A DNA stretch of 47,781 nucleotides from NCBI GenBank assembly GCA_019359435.1, contig JAHHHI010000006.1, positions 1 to 47,781 of the forward strand, read 5' to 3'. Under the pieces are notes generated by a model. It was not told where the DNA came from. It saw only the letters and a program-made list of their open reading frames with translations, and did no database searches. A program made the translations under genes and the position numbers. Origin of the DNA: Kaiparowitsia implicata GSE-PSE-MK54-09C (GTDB lineage Bacteria; Cyanobacteriota; Cyanobacteriia; Elainellales; Elainellaceae). Below are positions 8,490 to 16,818 of this stretch, piece by piece; position 1 is the stretch's first letter; the number at the start of each line of letters is the position of its first letter.

Positions 8490-9614
8490 TTAGCCCTGAG
8501 CAGTTTTGCCATCTTCTGCCACGACCCCAAGCTTCTCGGGATTGATCTGAAATTGAATATTGGCTGACTTCTTTTTCCCAGGGATCTCCTGTGCACCTAA
8601 GAGATATCCGTCTTCTCTCAGCTCTTCAACAGTGCGCCAAAAGATTTGGTTATTTCGAGACGAGTTACGACCCAGCAGGTCTAAATTTTTGAACAGATAC
8701 CGCTTTGAAATACTCAGGTATTGCCCATCTTGGAGCCTATCCCACTTCATGCGGCTGGCCAGATAGACCAGCAGCTTGGTTTTATAGTCATGTTTGGCGT
8801 TGCCGCCGAGCTTTTGGCTGATGTCTAGACTATTGGCAAACAGCACATAGTCACCCGTGCGGGCGGGACCATCGAAGAACTCTAGGGAAATGGTGTAAGC
8901 GTCGGCTAACTCGTAGGTATAGTCGGCAGCCTTGAGGAGATCGAAGTTGCGGGGGACATTCTCGATCTCGTAGTCTTTGATGCGCAGCACGCTTTTGATA
9001 GTGACCTTTGCCCCCAGGTTGTCGCCTTTACGCAGCGACTGGGCAAAGACCAACTCCGTGCGGTGGAGGGCTACTAAGTCGCGATGGAGCTGCGATCGCA
9101 ACTTTGAAGCAAACCCGCCATCCTTCGTGCGGGTATACCCCAGTGCCTCTAGTAAGTCGTTGGAGCGAAATGAGACCAGTGGGCCATTGCCCTGCTCAGA
9201 GGCCAAACGGTAGAGGTAGAGAACGATGGACACCTGACGGGGATTGAGAAAAGTCAACAGGGCCATCAACAACCGCTCTATGCGGCGGTCTTGAATTTTC
9301 TCAATGCCTTTACTGACGCCCAGATCAGCAAGGGATTGTAGGTCAAGGTTTGAACACTGCGCCTGGAGCTCTTCCCATTCCTCCTCTGAGACGTTCTCCA
9401 GCGGCACTCGCCGAGTGACGGCTACCTCAGTGGCGTCTCGCCCATCTGCCTCTACTCGCATTTCTAAGTAGTAGCCATCGCCATCAGAGCGGAGGATAGG
9501 CAGCTGAACATCTGGGTTGCTCAACGCTGCCCCAGCTCGCGGCAGCACCATCAAGAGCTGTCCATCGACGGGGAACGTCGACTCTTCGTTAGAAGCTGTA
9601 GAGAGATTACTCAA
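8490..9614 (-). CDS. Plasmid replication initiator (Rep), winged-helix type
   Basis: The 374-residue protein lies immediately beside the iteron cluster and reads away from it, the usual geometry of an initiator. Central and C-terminal parts (about 110-200 and 245-345) look like two winged-helix units: LLMALLTFLNPRQVSIVLYL, a TRTKDGGFASKLRSQLHRDL recognition segment, then YKTKLLVYLASRMKWDRL and FWRTVEELREDGYLLGAQ. No nickase motif (HUH) or polymerase motif is seen, which favours theta replication through iteron binding. I do not recognise a named family, and the call rests on context and fold-like pattern. Confidence 0.7.
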   Translation of the reverse strand: MSNLSTASNEESTFPVDGQLLMVLPRAGAALSNPDVQLPILRSDGDGYYLEMRVEADGRDATEVAVTRRVPLENVSEEEWEELQAQCSNLDLQSLADLGVSKGIEKIQDRRIERLLMALLTFLNPRQVSIVLYLYRLASEQGNGPLVSFRSNDLLEALGYTRTKDGGFASKLRSQLHRDLVALHRTELVFAQSLRKGDNLGAKVTIKSVLRIKDYEIENVPRNFDLLKAADYTYELADAYTISLEFFDGPARTGDYVLFANSLDISQKLGGNAKHDYKTKLLVYLASRMKWDRLQDGQYLSISKRYLFKNLDLLGRNSSRNNQIFWRTVEELREDGYLLGAQEIPGKKKSANIQFQINPEKLGVVAEDGKTAQG

Positions 9615-9698
9615 CCGGAGTTTCTACCCTCGTAGGCGATCGCAAAATCAAACTCATTCTAATGAATAACTCGGCAGATTGATCACCTGGGTAAGGTG

Positions 9699-10012
9699 CC
9701 TGTAACTCCGGCGTATGTTTTGATCGCTTGGGCCTGTAACTTTGGCGTATGGTTTTGCCTATAACTCTGGCGTATGGGTACGAAAGCACCTGTAACTTTG
9801 GCGTATGGTTTTGCCTATAACTCCGGCGTATACCTTTTCCATCGCACCTATAAAAACCTCTCTCTGCGTCTTGATCCCTACAACAGAGCCTGTAACTTTG
9901 GCGTATGGTTTTGCCTATAACTCTGGCGTATGGGTACGAAAGCACCTGTAACTTTGGCGTATGGTTTTGCCTATAACTCCGGCGTATGTAAGCCCTGTAA
10001 CTCTGGCGTATA
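9699..10012. repeat. Ten 19-bp iterons: predicted replication origin
   Basis: The consensus CCTRTAACTYYGGCGTATG occurs ten times, starting at 9699, 9733, 9758, 9789, 9814, 9889, 9914, 9945, 9970 and 9994, mostly 24 or 25 bp (some 31 bp) apart. All are in one orientation. A 99-bp block of four iterons (9733-9831) is repeated at 9889-9987, so the array grew by duplication. The leftward Rep gene starts 85 bp away. The next 50 bases contain A/T-rich tracts that could melt. No convincing DnaA box was found; TTTATCCGA near 10090 is a poor match. Confidence 0.85.
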
Positions 10013-10070
10013 GGGCATTTTGAGGTATTGAGAAGATTTTTGAGCGGTGTTAACCTTTAGCGAATGTTCT

Positions 10071-10160
10071 ATGGAAGAACATCTGAACCATTTATCCGAA
10101 CTCACCATGGAGGTGCTCAGACCCATCACAGATATCTCTATATCAAAAGACCTTAGCTGA
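10071..10160 (+). CDS. Possible 29-codon peptide ending in a hairpin
   Basis: ATG 10071 opens a frame of 29 codons (MEEHLNHLSELTMEVLRP and onward) whose TGA overlaps the apex of the perfect hairpin at 10146-10179. It sits just after the iterons on the plus strand. There is no strong ribosome-binding site. It could be a small regulatory peptide with its own terminator, or coincidence. Confidence 0.25.
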   Translation: MEEHLNHLSELTMEVLRPITDISISKDLS

Positions 10161-10179
10161 GGGAACAGCTAAGGTCTTT
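10146..10179. terminator. Perfect 14-bp hairpin after the iteron region
   Basis: AAAGACCTTAGCTG (10146-10159) pairs perfectly with CAGCTAAGGTCTTT (10166-10179) around a 6-base loop. It has the shape of an intrinsic terminator in both directions, with short T runs on each strand. It could end a small transcript from the origin, for example a copy-control RNA. Confidence 0.6.
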
Positions 10180-10580
10180 CGCTCAAAACTCCACTGCGGG
10201 AAGCAACGACAACACTCAAAAAAATGCTTTGGCGAGCAGCTTGAGGGTTGTCGATAGAGTTATGCGTTCATTCTAGGTTGCTAGATCAGATTCATCAAGG
10301 GCTGTTGTGCTCTTGGAGAATTTTGTGCTGGTTTACGGCTGTAAACGAGTGGTTTTTGTGCGCCTATGTATAGACATTGCTTGGAAATATCAACGCAATA
10401 GCTCAACTATTCTGGCGTTAGCTGTAGGTCGGGTGATGTCCACAAGACACCCTACTCTACGGACAAAACTTGGAATATTTTTTCAAGAAATTACCTAATA
10501 AAGCTCCGTGTTACCTAGGCTTTGAAAAACGCAGATCTGCTCCCGCGCACTGACGTTGCGCTCTGGGACTATCAATCAGC
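10180..10580. other. Intergenic stretch before the primase-like gene
   Basis: About 400 bp without a convincing gene; a 63-codon frame at 10307-10498 looks accidental. A short imperfect palindrome (GTAGGTCGGGTG to ACACCCTAC, 10434-10455) resembles small dispersed repeats in cyanobacteria. The promoter of the gene at 10581 must lie here, but I see no clear one. Confidence 0.4.
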
Positions 10581-12257
10581 GTGAAAACTTTATTAACCCG
10601 GTTTATTTGTGCAGAAGAGCAGGACAAACCATTTCTGGGCCTGTGGCCCCACCGATTTGACTATATCTGGGCCGAACAAGTTGCCCCCAACGAGAAGCCA
10701 GCATGGCAGACTGAGTCGCGGCATCCCCTCAGCGATCGCCTGATTTTACAGGGAGGTTTGCTCTATGGGGTGCGCTTTGGCCGTACCACAAAGTATGTGC
10801 TCATTGACATTGACCGGGGTAGCCGATACCACCCGGCTTCTGACCCCCAGGGCCTGCGTCGTATTCAGGATGCGCTAGAGCCTCTGGGGTTGCCGTCGTG
10901 CATTACGATCACATCGAGCTATAGCGGTGGGTTGCATCTTTACTTTCCGTTTGATCAACCGCAGGTGAGTTGGGAGATTGCCCTGGGGATAACTACGCTG
11001 CTACACAATGCCGGGCTCAGGTGTGCGCCGGGCCAGCTTGAGGTGTTTCCAAACCCGAGGAAGTTTTCTGCCCCTGGCACTGGTGAGATTTCTCTCTACG
11101 CGGCTCACCGGTTACCGCTGCAGGCGGGGTCATATATTCTCAACAGCGATCTAGAACCGGTTTATAGTTCGCAAGAGCGATTTGCTGAGCTTTGGCAACA
11201 CACCAGCAGCCACAACACGATTGATAGTCAGCTGCTTAAACAAACTCTCAAAAGTGCTCGACGGCGGGAATATCGGATAACTACTAAGGCCGAGAAGTTT
11301 CTCAATGATCTCAATGCTGAGATCGAGCCTGGGTGGACTGGGCCAGGGCTGACGAATCGACTGTTGGGCAGAATTGCGATGCGGAGCTATGTGTTTGGCC
11401 ATGTGCTCTATGCTCAGGCACCGCTGACGGGGGAGGCGCTGGTGACAGATATTGTTCGGTTGGCGCGAGAGCTGCCAGGGTTTTACGAGTGGAGTAACCA
11501 CGTCCACGAAATTGAGGAGAAGGCAAAGGACTGGGCCAGAGCAGTTGAGCAAAGCCACTATTACCCCTATGGTGTGAACAGAGCTCCTAAGGCACTTGCT
11601 ACGGCTGGGCTCTCGACCTATAACGAGGAGAAAGCAAAACAGGCCCGAGAGAAAATTCGACTGGCAATCGCCACCTTACTCGACAACGGCCAACTCCCCA
11701 TTACCGTGAAAGAACGGTTCTCTGTGCTGACCAAGCGGTTTTCTATTGGCGGGCCAACGCTCTACAAGAACAAAGACCTGTGGCACCCACATCATCTGCA
11801 TGGAGCTGATTCTGGGGAAATTCCCCCAGACCCCCTGGTTAATTTAGAGATGACTTCGGGGCACGAGCGCTTTGGAGCGCTCAGCCCCGAAAGTCACCCA
11901 AGCTTATTGGCAGAGAAAGAGTGTAACCCGTTGCCACATAAGGCCTGTGGCGATCGCAACGAGGCAGATGGGCAGCGTGAGGTGTGTAACGCAGAATCGG
12001 TGCAGCTTTCGCTGGTTCAGATTAGGGAGGCGATCGCAGTAAACCAAAAGCAGCGGCGGCAACAGCAAGTGCAGTCAGCCGCCCTCCAAGAAGCCCTCCA
12101 AAACCAGAACAGTATTAAGCAAGCGCAAATTCAGCAGCACCGAGCACGGATTCGTGGCTATCTCCAGTCGGGTGACCCCATCTTAGTGGCGGAGGCGATC
12201 GCCTGTTTGCGAGTAAACCCTAGACTTTTGGATGAGGAAGGTCCAGAGGGGGACTGA
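10581..12257 (+). CDS. Archaeo-eukaryotic primase (AEP)-like plasmid replication protein
   Basis: The 558-residue protein starts at GTG 10581. The N-terminal third shows AEP-type motifs: YVLIDIDRG (D76 and D78, the metal-binding DxD), SYSGGLHLYF (S115-H119, the SxH nucleotide-binding motif) and a third basic/hydrophobic segment LEVFPNPRKF (about 145-155). The rest is helical, Gln-rich near 465-520 (NQKQRRQQQ), with no helicase Walker motifs. AEPs on plasmids prime DNA synthesis. Its position next to iterons and Rep supports a replication job. Motif reading only; a structural prediction would settle it. Confidence 0.65.
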   Translation: MKTLLTRFICAEEQDKPFLGLWPHRFDYIWAEQVAPNEKPAWQTESRHPLSDRLILQGGLLYGVRFGRTTKYVLIDIDRGSRYHPASDPQGLRRIQDALEPLGLPSCITITSSYSGGLHLYFPFDQPQVSWEIALGITTLLHNAGLRCAPGQLEVFPNPRKFSAPGTGEISLYAAHRLPLQAGSYILNSDLEPVYSSQERFAELWQHTSSHNTIDSQLLKQTLKSARRREYRITTKAEKFLNDLNAEIEPGWTGPGLTNRLLGRIAMRSYVFGHVLYAQAPLTGEALVTDIVRLARELPGFYEWSNHVHEIEEKAKDWARAVEQSHYYPYGVNRAPKALATAGLSTYNEEKAKQAREKIRLAIATLLDNGQLPITVKERFSVLTKRFSIGGPTLYKNKDLWHPHHLHGADSGEIPPDPLVNLEMTSGHERFGALSPESHPSLLAEKECNPLPHKACGDRNEADGQREVCNAESVQLSLVQIREAIAVNQKQRRQQQVQSAALQEALQNQNSIKQAQIQQHRARIRGYLQSGDPILVAEAIACLRVNPRLLDEEGPEGD

Positions 12258-12290
12258 AGATTAGGCAATCCGGATCCAAACACAACCGAG

Positions 12291-12318
12291 CAACAGGCTT
12301 GTAGAGACAAGCCTGTTG
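12291..12318. terminator. 12-bp perfect hairpin between convergent genes
   Basis: CAACAGGCTTGT (12291-12302) and ACAAGCCTGTTG (12307-12318) form a perfect stem with the tetraloop AGAG. It sits between the rightward primase-like gene and the leftward conflict operon and probably ends transcription from one or both sides. There is no long T run. Confidence 0.65.
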
Positions 12319-12350
12319 TCTCCATGCAACAACTAACCCCAACCACGCGG

Positions 12351-12365
12351 CCGCGCTTCGCGCGG
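12351..12365. terminator. Short GC hairpin downstream of the conflict operon
   Basis: CCGCGC, loop TTC, GCGCGG: a compact GC-only stem 30 bp after the stop of the vWA-FGE gene. It may stabilise or terminate the leftward mRNA. No T run follows. Confidence 0.4.
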
Positions 12366-12395
12366 CAAAGGGCAAGAGAACAAAAGGGAAAAGGG

Positions 12396-15300
12396 CTACG
12401 GAGTCCTCGGGGCACTACAGACAACCCGAAAACCGATGTTGTCGTCGTCGAAGTCGGGCGAATTAAAGGCGCGATAAGCAGAGCGACAATCCCTCGGATC
12501 GAGGTCCCAGGAACCGCCGCGTAGTAGACGTTGAGCTTTGTCATCATCACTTAGCCAGGCGCTTCCATCTGTCGGTGCGCCTTCATAACTACCGTGCCAG
12601 TGATCCTCACACCACTCCCATACATTCCCGTGCATGTCGCACAGCCCAAAGGCATTCGCCAGTCCAAAGTGATCCACCGAGGTCGTCTCTTTTTGATATT
12701 CTCCCTTAGGGCTGCCATCGAGTGTGGTGCCGTCATAGGTGACGGTGCCGTCGTAGTTTGCCAGCTCTGTCGTCAGGGTGCTGCCAAAATAAAATGGGAT
12801 CTCCGTACCTGCCCGACACGCATATTCCCACTCCGCTTCGCTTGGTAGTCGATAGGGTCGCCCTGTGTGCTCGCTAAGGCGACGGCAAAACTCCACCGCG
12901 TCATACCAAGACACGCGCTCCACCGGGTGATTTTCTCCTTCGAAGTTGGATGGAGCGGAGTTTATATCCCTTTCTATCTGCGACATCTCTGCCACCGCTC
13001 GCCACTGCGCCTGCGTCACCAGATAGCGCCCCATAAAAAAAGGCGGCACCGTCACCTCATGCTGCGGCCCTTCATCCTCATGCCGTTCTGGCTCCTCCTC
13101 CGGCGACCCCATCATGAAAGTTCCACCTGGCACCAGCACCATGTCCAGCCCCACCGCCTCAGCCCCCAGCCCCGGCAGTTCTTCTGTAAAATACTGAGCC
13201 GTCCTATCCCGACGACGAATCACAAAATTCGGCAATCCGAGGTCAATTAAGATGGGCTGCTCTACCCTTAACTCCAATAGCTCAGGCTCTACCTGAATCT
13301 CATCTTCATCCCCATGCTCAAGAAACCAGAGAGTAACCTCAGCCACTGCATCTACTGTTAAATTGTGAACTCCTTCCTGATAGGTAGGATATTCATTAAA
13401 CTCAGCATGGTACGTGTCAAAGTCAGAATAGGTAAGTTCTACTCCAAAATGAATTATGGCTCCTAATTCAAAAGATGCCTGAATATCTGAAATTTCAGTA
13501 ATTGTGCGTTCAAGAATCACAACTGAAATGTCCTCGTTCTCGGCCAGAGTTATTTCTTCAGGCTGAGGCTCTGCTGCTATATCTTGGGGGCGAAGACCTG
13601 GAAAATCTGCTTCGAATTGGTGTTCCAGCTGAATAAAAGCATCTAAAATCTCATGCTGAAAATAGTCAAGCTGTGCATCTAAAGCAGCATTAACTGTTAG
13701 CTCATCTAAATACTGTTCTTTCTGTTGTTGATTAAATACAGGAGGCTGATCTGATTTGTCTATAGAAGCGGTTGCGATGGTGAATTCTTCTGTTTGAAGT
13801 GGTGGGAAAGACGAATCGTTCTCTGATTCTTCGTCTTCCTCTATCAGTTGAGCATCCACTATCAGTTGAGCATCCACAAACTGAAGAATTTTGAGTTCAG
13901 GGAAGCTTGCCTCTTCTAGCTGAGACTGGGATGATGGCGGTTCCTCCCCTGCGCCTTGGCGGAGCTGCTGAGCAAAGTCTGCATACTCAGATCCGAGCTG
14001 CTTGAGAATGGAGGCTGTGACGCTGGCAAAAGAGCGTAGCCCCTCCAAGCCCTCCGGCGGTAGTACGCTGGGGTCGGTTAGAAATGCTCGAAAGTCTTGA
14101 TTAGAAAACTGGTTCCAGCGCCTTTCTACCGCAGCGGAGACGCTGTTGATCACCTCAAGGGTGTCTACAGTCGGCAGCACCTCCAGAAGCACCTCCCTCG
14201 CCTTTGGTACAAAGTCATATTGCACCTGATCTGGCTCGATGGATTCCTGTCTGGGCAGGGGCTGCAATAGCCCACTGAGAAACACCTCAGCAATGGGCAG
14301 CGGAGAACGACATTCGTACAGCATGGAATCGCGAATCAGCCGCATCACTGGCAGTGTGACGACCGGAGCCGCCGCCAACAGCATCACCAATCGGCGGGCA
14401 TGGGGCGACGACAGCTCTCTGAACCGCTCGACCCGCCGACGTGCAATGGACTCAACCTCAGCTTCAAACGCAGCCTCCAAATCGCTGGTTTCATCCAGCT
14501 CAGGATTTTGCTCAAGGCGATCGCGGACAATGTCTTCCAGCGTCCTTGCCTTGGGCACTGAGCCTCCTGGCGGCGGCAGCAGAAAGCCGGGTGTAATTTC
14601 TCGGCGATCGCCTGCTAGCATCAGGCTCCAGTTTGTGAGATCGCGCACCTCACTCGTTACTACCGGCATCGGCAGCCGATACGCCGCATCTGCCGCCTCA
14701 TCCCGGATCAGGCTCCGCACGATTAACTGTTGATTGGCTGCGCCCGGTTTGTCATTACTAAGGGCAACCGGATCACCCCGTCCTAGAGATGTTCGCTCCC
14801 ACATCCATTCTGGCAACATCTGCCACACAACCGTTGGCATGGTTTTAGACCAGTCTTGCAGCATGGGCAATAGCGTCCCGTCCCACCAATAGGAACCGGC
14901 ACAGTCGCTGAGGGCGATCGCAATTCGTCGCCCGCGTTGGTCGATGAGTTCACTGGGGCGATGCCCAGGGCGATCGGGATGCGATCGGAGCAACACGCGG
15001 TCTTCTTTCTTAGGAGCGTCGCGGTCGACCTCCAGGTCAAATACCTGTACATTCCGAAACGCACCATAGCGGCGTAGGATAGCCACCAGATCTATGACTA
15101 GGCGCTGCCAAATGTGCATCGATGAGCCGCGATCGACCACCAGGACGATATCGAACCACGCCTCTCGCTCAGGTGCCAAAATCGGCAGCCAAAGCCGGGT
15201 GCGGGCAATCTGATCTACTGTTGCAGGTTCATCAAGCAGGCGACCGGTTCCCGCTTCAACTCGTTTGAACAAGGGCTTCAACGCACGAATCACCGACAAA

Positions 15301-15662
15301 GGATCGGCCAACATCGCTGGATCAGCCAGCCAAACTGGGAGAACCTGGGGTGGCAACACACCAACCTGCGATGGGGGGGTGGTGATATTTGCTCTGGGCG
15401 GTGGCGGCGGTGGCGGCGGCAAATCGTTTAGGTCTATATCCTCTGGGTCATGGTCGAGGGTGCTAGAGTCTACGTCTTCGGGCCTCTGCTCCCTGACCTC
15501 TGGCTGCTGCTCGGCGACTAATTCCGACGCTGGCTCGACCTGCATCGCCAGCCAGAGGGTTTCGGCAATTTCGATGCTGGTAAACTGCCGATCTTCAGCA
15601 AGCAGCTTCACCAGCTCACTGATGCGATCGCTCGATGCCTGCACCCCTTCCGCAGATGCCAT
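12396..15662 (-). CDS. vWA-like (SAV_2336-type) protein fused to a formylglycine-generating-enzyme-type domain
   Basis: 1088 residues. A Pro-rich linker (PPPPPPPP, about 83-90) precedes a SAV_2336/vWA-like domain (about 160-340) with FDIVLVVDRGSSM as a degenerate metal-adhesion (DxSxS-like) site and IALSDCAGSYWWDG. A long acidic middle (about 560-840) leads to a C-terminal FGE-sulfatase/SUMF1 domain (about 850-1088) with GGTFMMGSPEEEP, RLPSEAEWEYACRAG, GNVWEWCEDHW and LRGGSWDLDPRDCRSAYR. Its ATG overlaps the MoxR stop by one base, so the two are translationally coupled. It is the vWA and probable effector component of the ternary system. Whether the FGE domain is a catalyst or a binding domain is unknown. 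Confidence 0.85.
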   Translation of the reverse strand: MASAEGVQASSDRISELVKLLAEDRQFTSIEIAETLWLAMQVEPASELVAEQQPEVREQRPEDVDSSTLDHDPEDIDLNDLPPPPPPPPRANITTPPSQVGVLPPQVLPVWLADPAMLADPLSVIRALKPLFKRVEAGTGRLLDEPATVDQIARTRLWLPILAPEREAWFDIVLVVDRGSSMHIWQRLVIDLVAILRRYGAFRNVQVFDLEVDRDAPKKEDRVLLRSHPDRPGHRPSELIDQRGRRIAIALSDCAGSYWWDGTLLPMLQDWSKTMPTVVWQMLPEWMWERTSLGRGDPVALSNDKPGAANQQLIVRSLIRDEAADAAYRLPMPVVTSEVRDLTNWSLMLAGDRREITPGFLLPPPGGSVPKARTLEDIVRDRLEQNPELDETSDLEAAFEAEVESIARRRVERFRELSSPHARRLVMLLAAAPVVTLPVMRLIRDSMLYECRSPLPIAEVFLSGLLQPLPRQESIEPDQVQYDFVPKAREVLLEVLPTVDTLEVINSVSAAVERRWNQFSNQDFRAFLTDPSVLPPEGLEGLRSFASVTASILKQLGSEYADFAQQLRQGAGEEPPSSQSQLEEASFPELKILQFVDAQLIVDAQLIEEDEESENDSSFPPLQTEEFTIATASIDKSDQPPVFNQQQKEQYLDELTVNAALDAQLDYFQHEILDAFIQLEHQFEADFPGLRPQDIAAEPQPEEITLAENEDISVVILERTITEISDIQASFELGAIIHFGVELTYSDFDTYHAEFNEYPTYQEGVHNLTVDAVAEVTLWFLEHGDEDEIQVEPELLELRVEQPILIDLGLPNFVIRRRDRTAQYFTEELPGLGAEAVGLDMVLVPGGTFMMGSPEEEPERHEDEGPQHEVTVPPFFMGRYLVTQAQWRAVAEMSQIERDINSAPSNFEGENHPVERVSWYDAVEFCRRLSEHTGRPYRLPSEAEWEYACRAGTEIPFYFGSTLTTELANYDGTVTYDGTTLDGSPKGEYQKETTSVDHFGLANAFGLCDMHGNVWEWCEDHWHGSYEGAPTDGSAWLSDDDKAQRLLRGGSWDLDPRDCRSAYRAFNSPDFDDDNIGFRVVCSAPRTP

Positions 15663-16798
15663 CAGTCCGCCTCGCTCAACCGCTTAAACAGCAAGGCTTG
15701 GATTCGCTTCATTTCGTCTGAGCCGGGGCTAGACTTCCGAGTCATCAGGTAAATCGCATTCAGAAGCTGATCGGTAGCTCGGTCGGCCTTGTTGCCTTTG
15801 TCCAAGAATTCGCCAATCAGCGTTCGGAGGTTCTCTTCTGTCTTCGTCCATCCACTTTGGTCAGTCGTGTCAAAGTGCGATCGTACAATCGGTAACAGAG
15901 ACTCTGGGGTTGGGTTGGGCATCTTGACCCGCAAGCAGCGGCGATAGAAAGCAGGTGGAAATTCCCGTTCGCCATTGCTAGTCATGATGACAATCGGAAA
16001 CTCGCAGCACTTCACCCGCCCATTGGTAATCGGGGCTTCCATATCCCGATCAGCAGTGCGAACCACCACTGTTGCGTCTTGTTCCGCTGCGTCTCGACGC
16101 TGCCGTTTGCGTCTTACCAATTCTGGAATCTCAAACTCGCCTTCTTCAAACAGGTTGAGCAGATCGTTCGGCAGGTTCAAATCGCTTTTGTCGATCTCGT
16201 CGATCAGCAACACCCGTGGCCACCGCGATGGCAAAAAAGCTGTGCCCACCGACCCAAGCTGAATATAGTCGCCCAGATCCCCTTCTTCTGGTTGGGCAAT
16301 GGATTCAGCCAGCGCTGGTTCTTCTAGAGCAGATTGAGTTCCAGACGGCGTGCGGGACTTGTCGAGCTGAGCGTCTTGCAGGCGGGCGATCGCATCGTAG
16401 CGATAGAGCGCATCGGTGAGGTGCGATCGCGCGGTAATGGGCCAGGTCAACACCGGACCCAGTTGCAGCTCATAGGCAATGGCATAGGCTAGCGAAGTTT
16501 TTCCCGATCCGGGTGCCCCAGTCACCAGCAAGGGGCGGCGGACATGAATGGCGGCGTTGACAGCATCAATAATTTCCGAGTTTCCACTTTCATCAGTCAG
16601 CACTCGAAAGCTCTGCCCACGCTGAATCGCCCGGTTATCACTCTCAGCCAGATGGCGCAGCTCATCCCAATACTCATCATCTTGAGCCTGCTGCACTTCC
16701 TCTGTGGGCAAAAACTTTCGCCAAGGCGGAGCGTCAGGCAACTGGGTTAGCGCCTTTGGCTGGGCATCGGGATTCGCACTAAAGCATTTCCAGGACAT
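15662..16798 (-). CDS. MoxR-type AAA+ ATPase of the conflict system
   Basis: The 378-residue ATPase has Walker A VTGAPGSGKTSLAYA (about 92-106), Walker B RVLLIDEIDKSDLNLPNDLL (about 197-216), a sensor 1 segment IVIMTSNGEREFPPAFYRRC and the PNPTPESL region after it. MoxR ATPases act with vWA proteins as remodelling machines. It lies between the VMAP gene (20-bp gap) and the vWA-FGE gene (one-base overlap). In the published scheme of such systems the NTPase is thought to license or gate the effector. Confidence 0.9.
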   Translation of the reverse strand: MSWKCFSANPDAQPKALTQLPDAPPWRKFLPTEEVQQAQDDEYWDELRHLAESDNRAIQRGQSFRVLTDESGNSEIIDAVNAAIHVRRPLLVTGAPGSGKTSLAYAIAYELQLGPVLTWPITARSHLTDALYRYDAIARLQDAQLDKSRTPSGTQSALEEPALAESIAQPEEGDLGDYIQLGSVGTAFLPSRWPRVLLIDEIDKSDLNLPNDLLNLFEEGEFEIPELVRRKRQRRDAAEQDATVVVRTADRDMEAPITNGRVKCCEFPIVIMTSNGEREFPPAFYRRCLRVKMPNPTPESLLPIVRSHFDTTDQSGWTKTEENLRTLIGEFLDKGNKADRATDQLLNAIYLMTRKSSPGSDEMKRIQALLFKRLSEAD

Positions 16799-16818
16799 AG
16801 GATCGGGTGCAGGGGGAC

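Noticed and set aside
9607-9945. Leftward 112-codon frame through the iterons
   Set aside because: Its sequence only repeats the iteron translation (YPYARVIGKTIRQSY) and stays open because the iteron spacing keeps phase.
10307-10498. 63-codon plus-strand frame before the primase-like gene
   Set aside because: No family and no ribosome-binding site; it covers a small dispersed palindrome.
14239-14733. Plus-strand 164-codon frame
   Set aside because: Ser/Arg-rich shadow of the vWA-FGE gene on the opposite strand.
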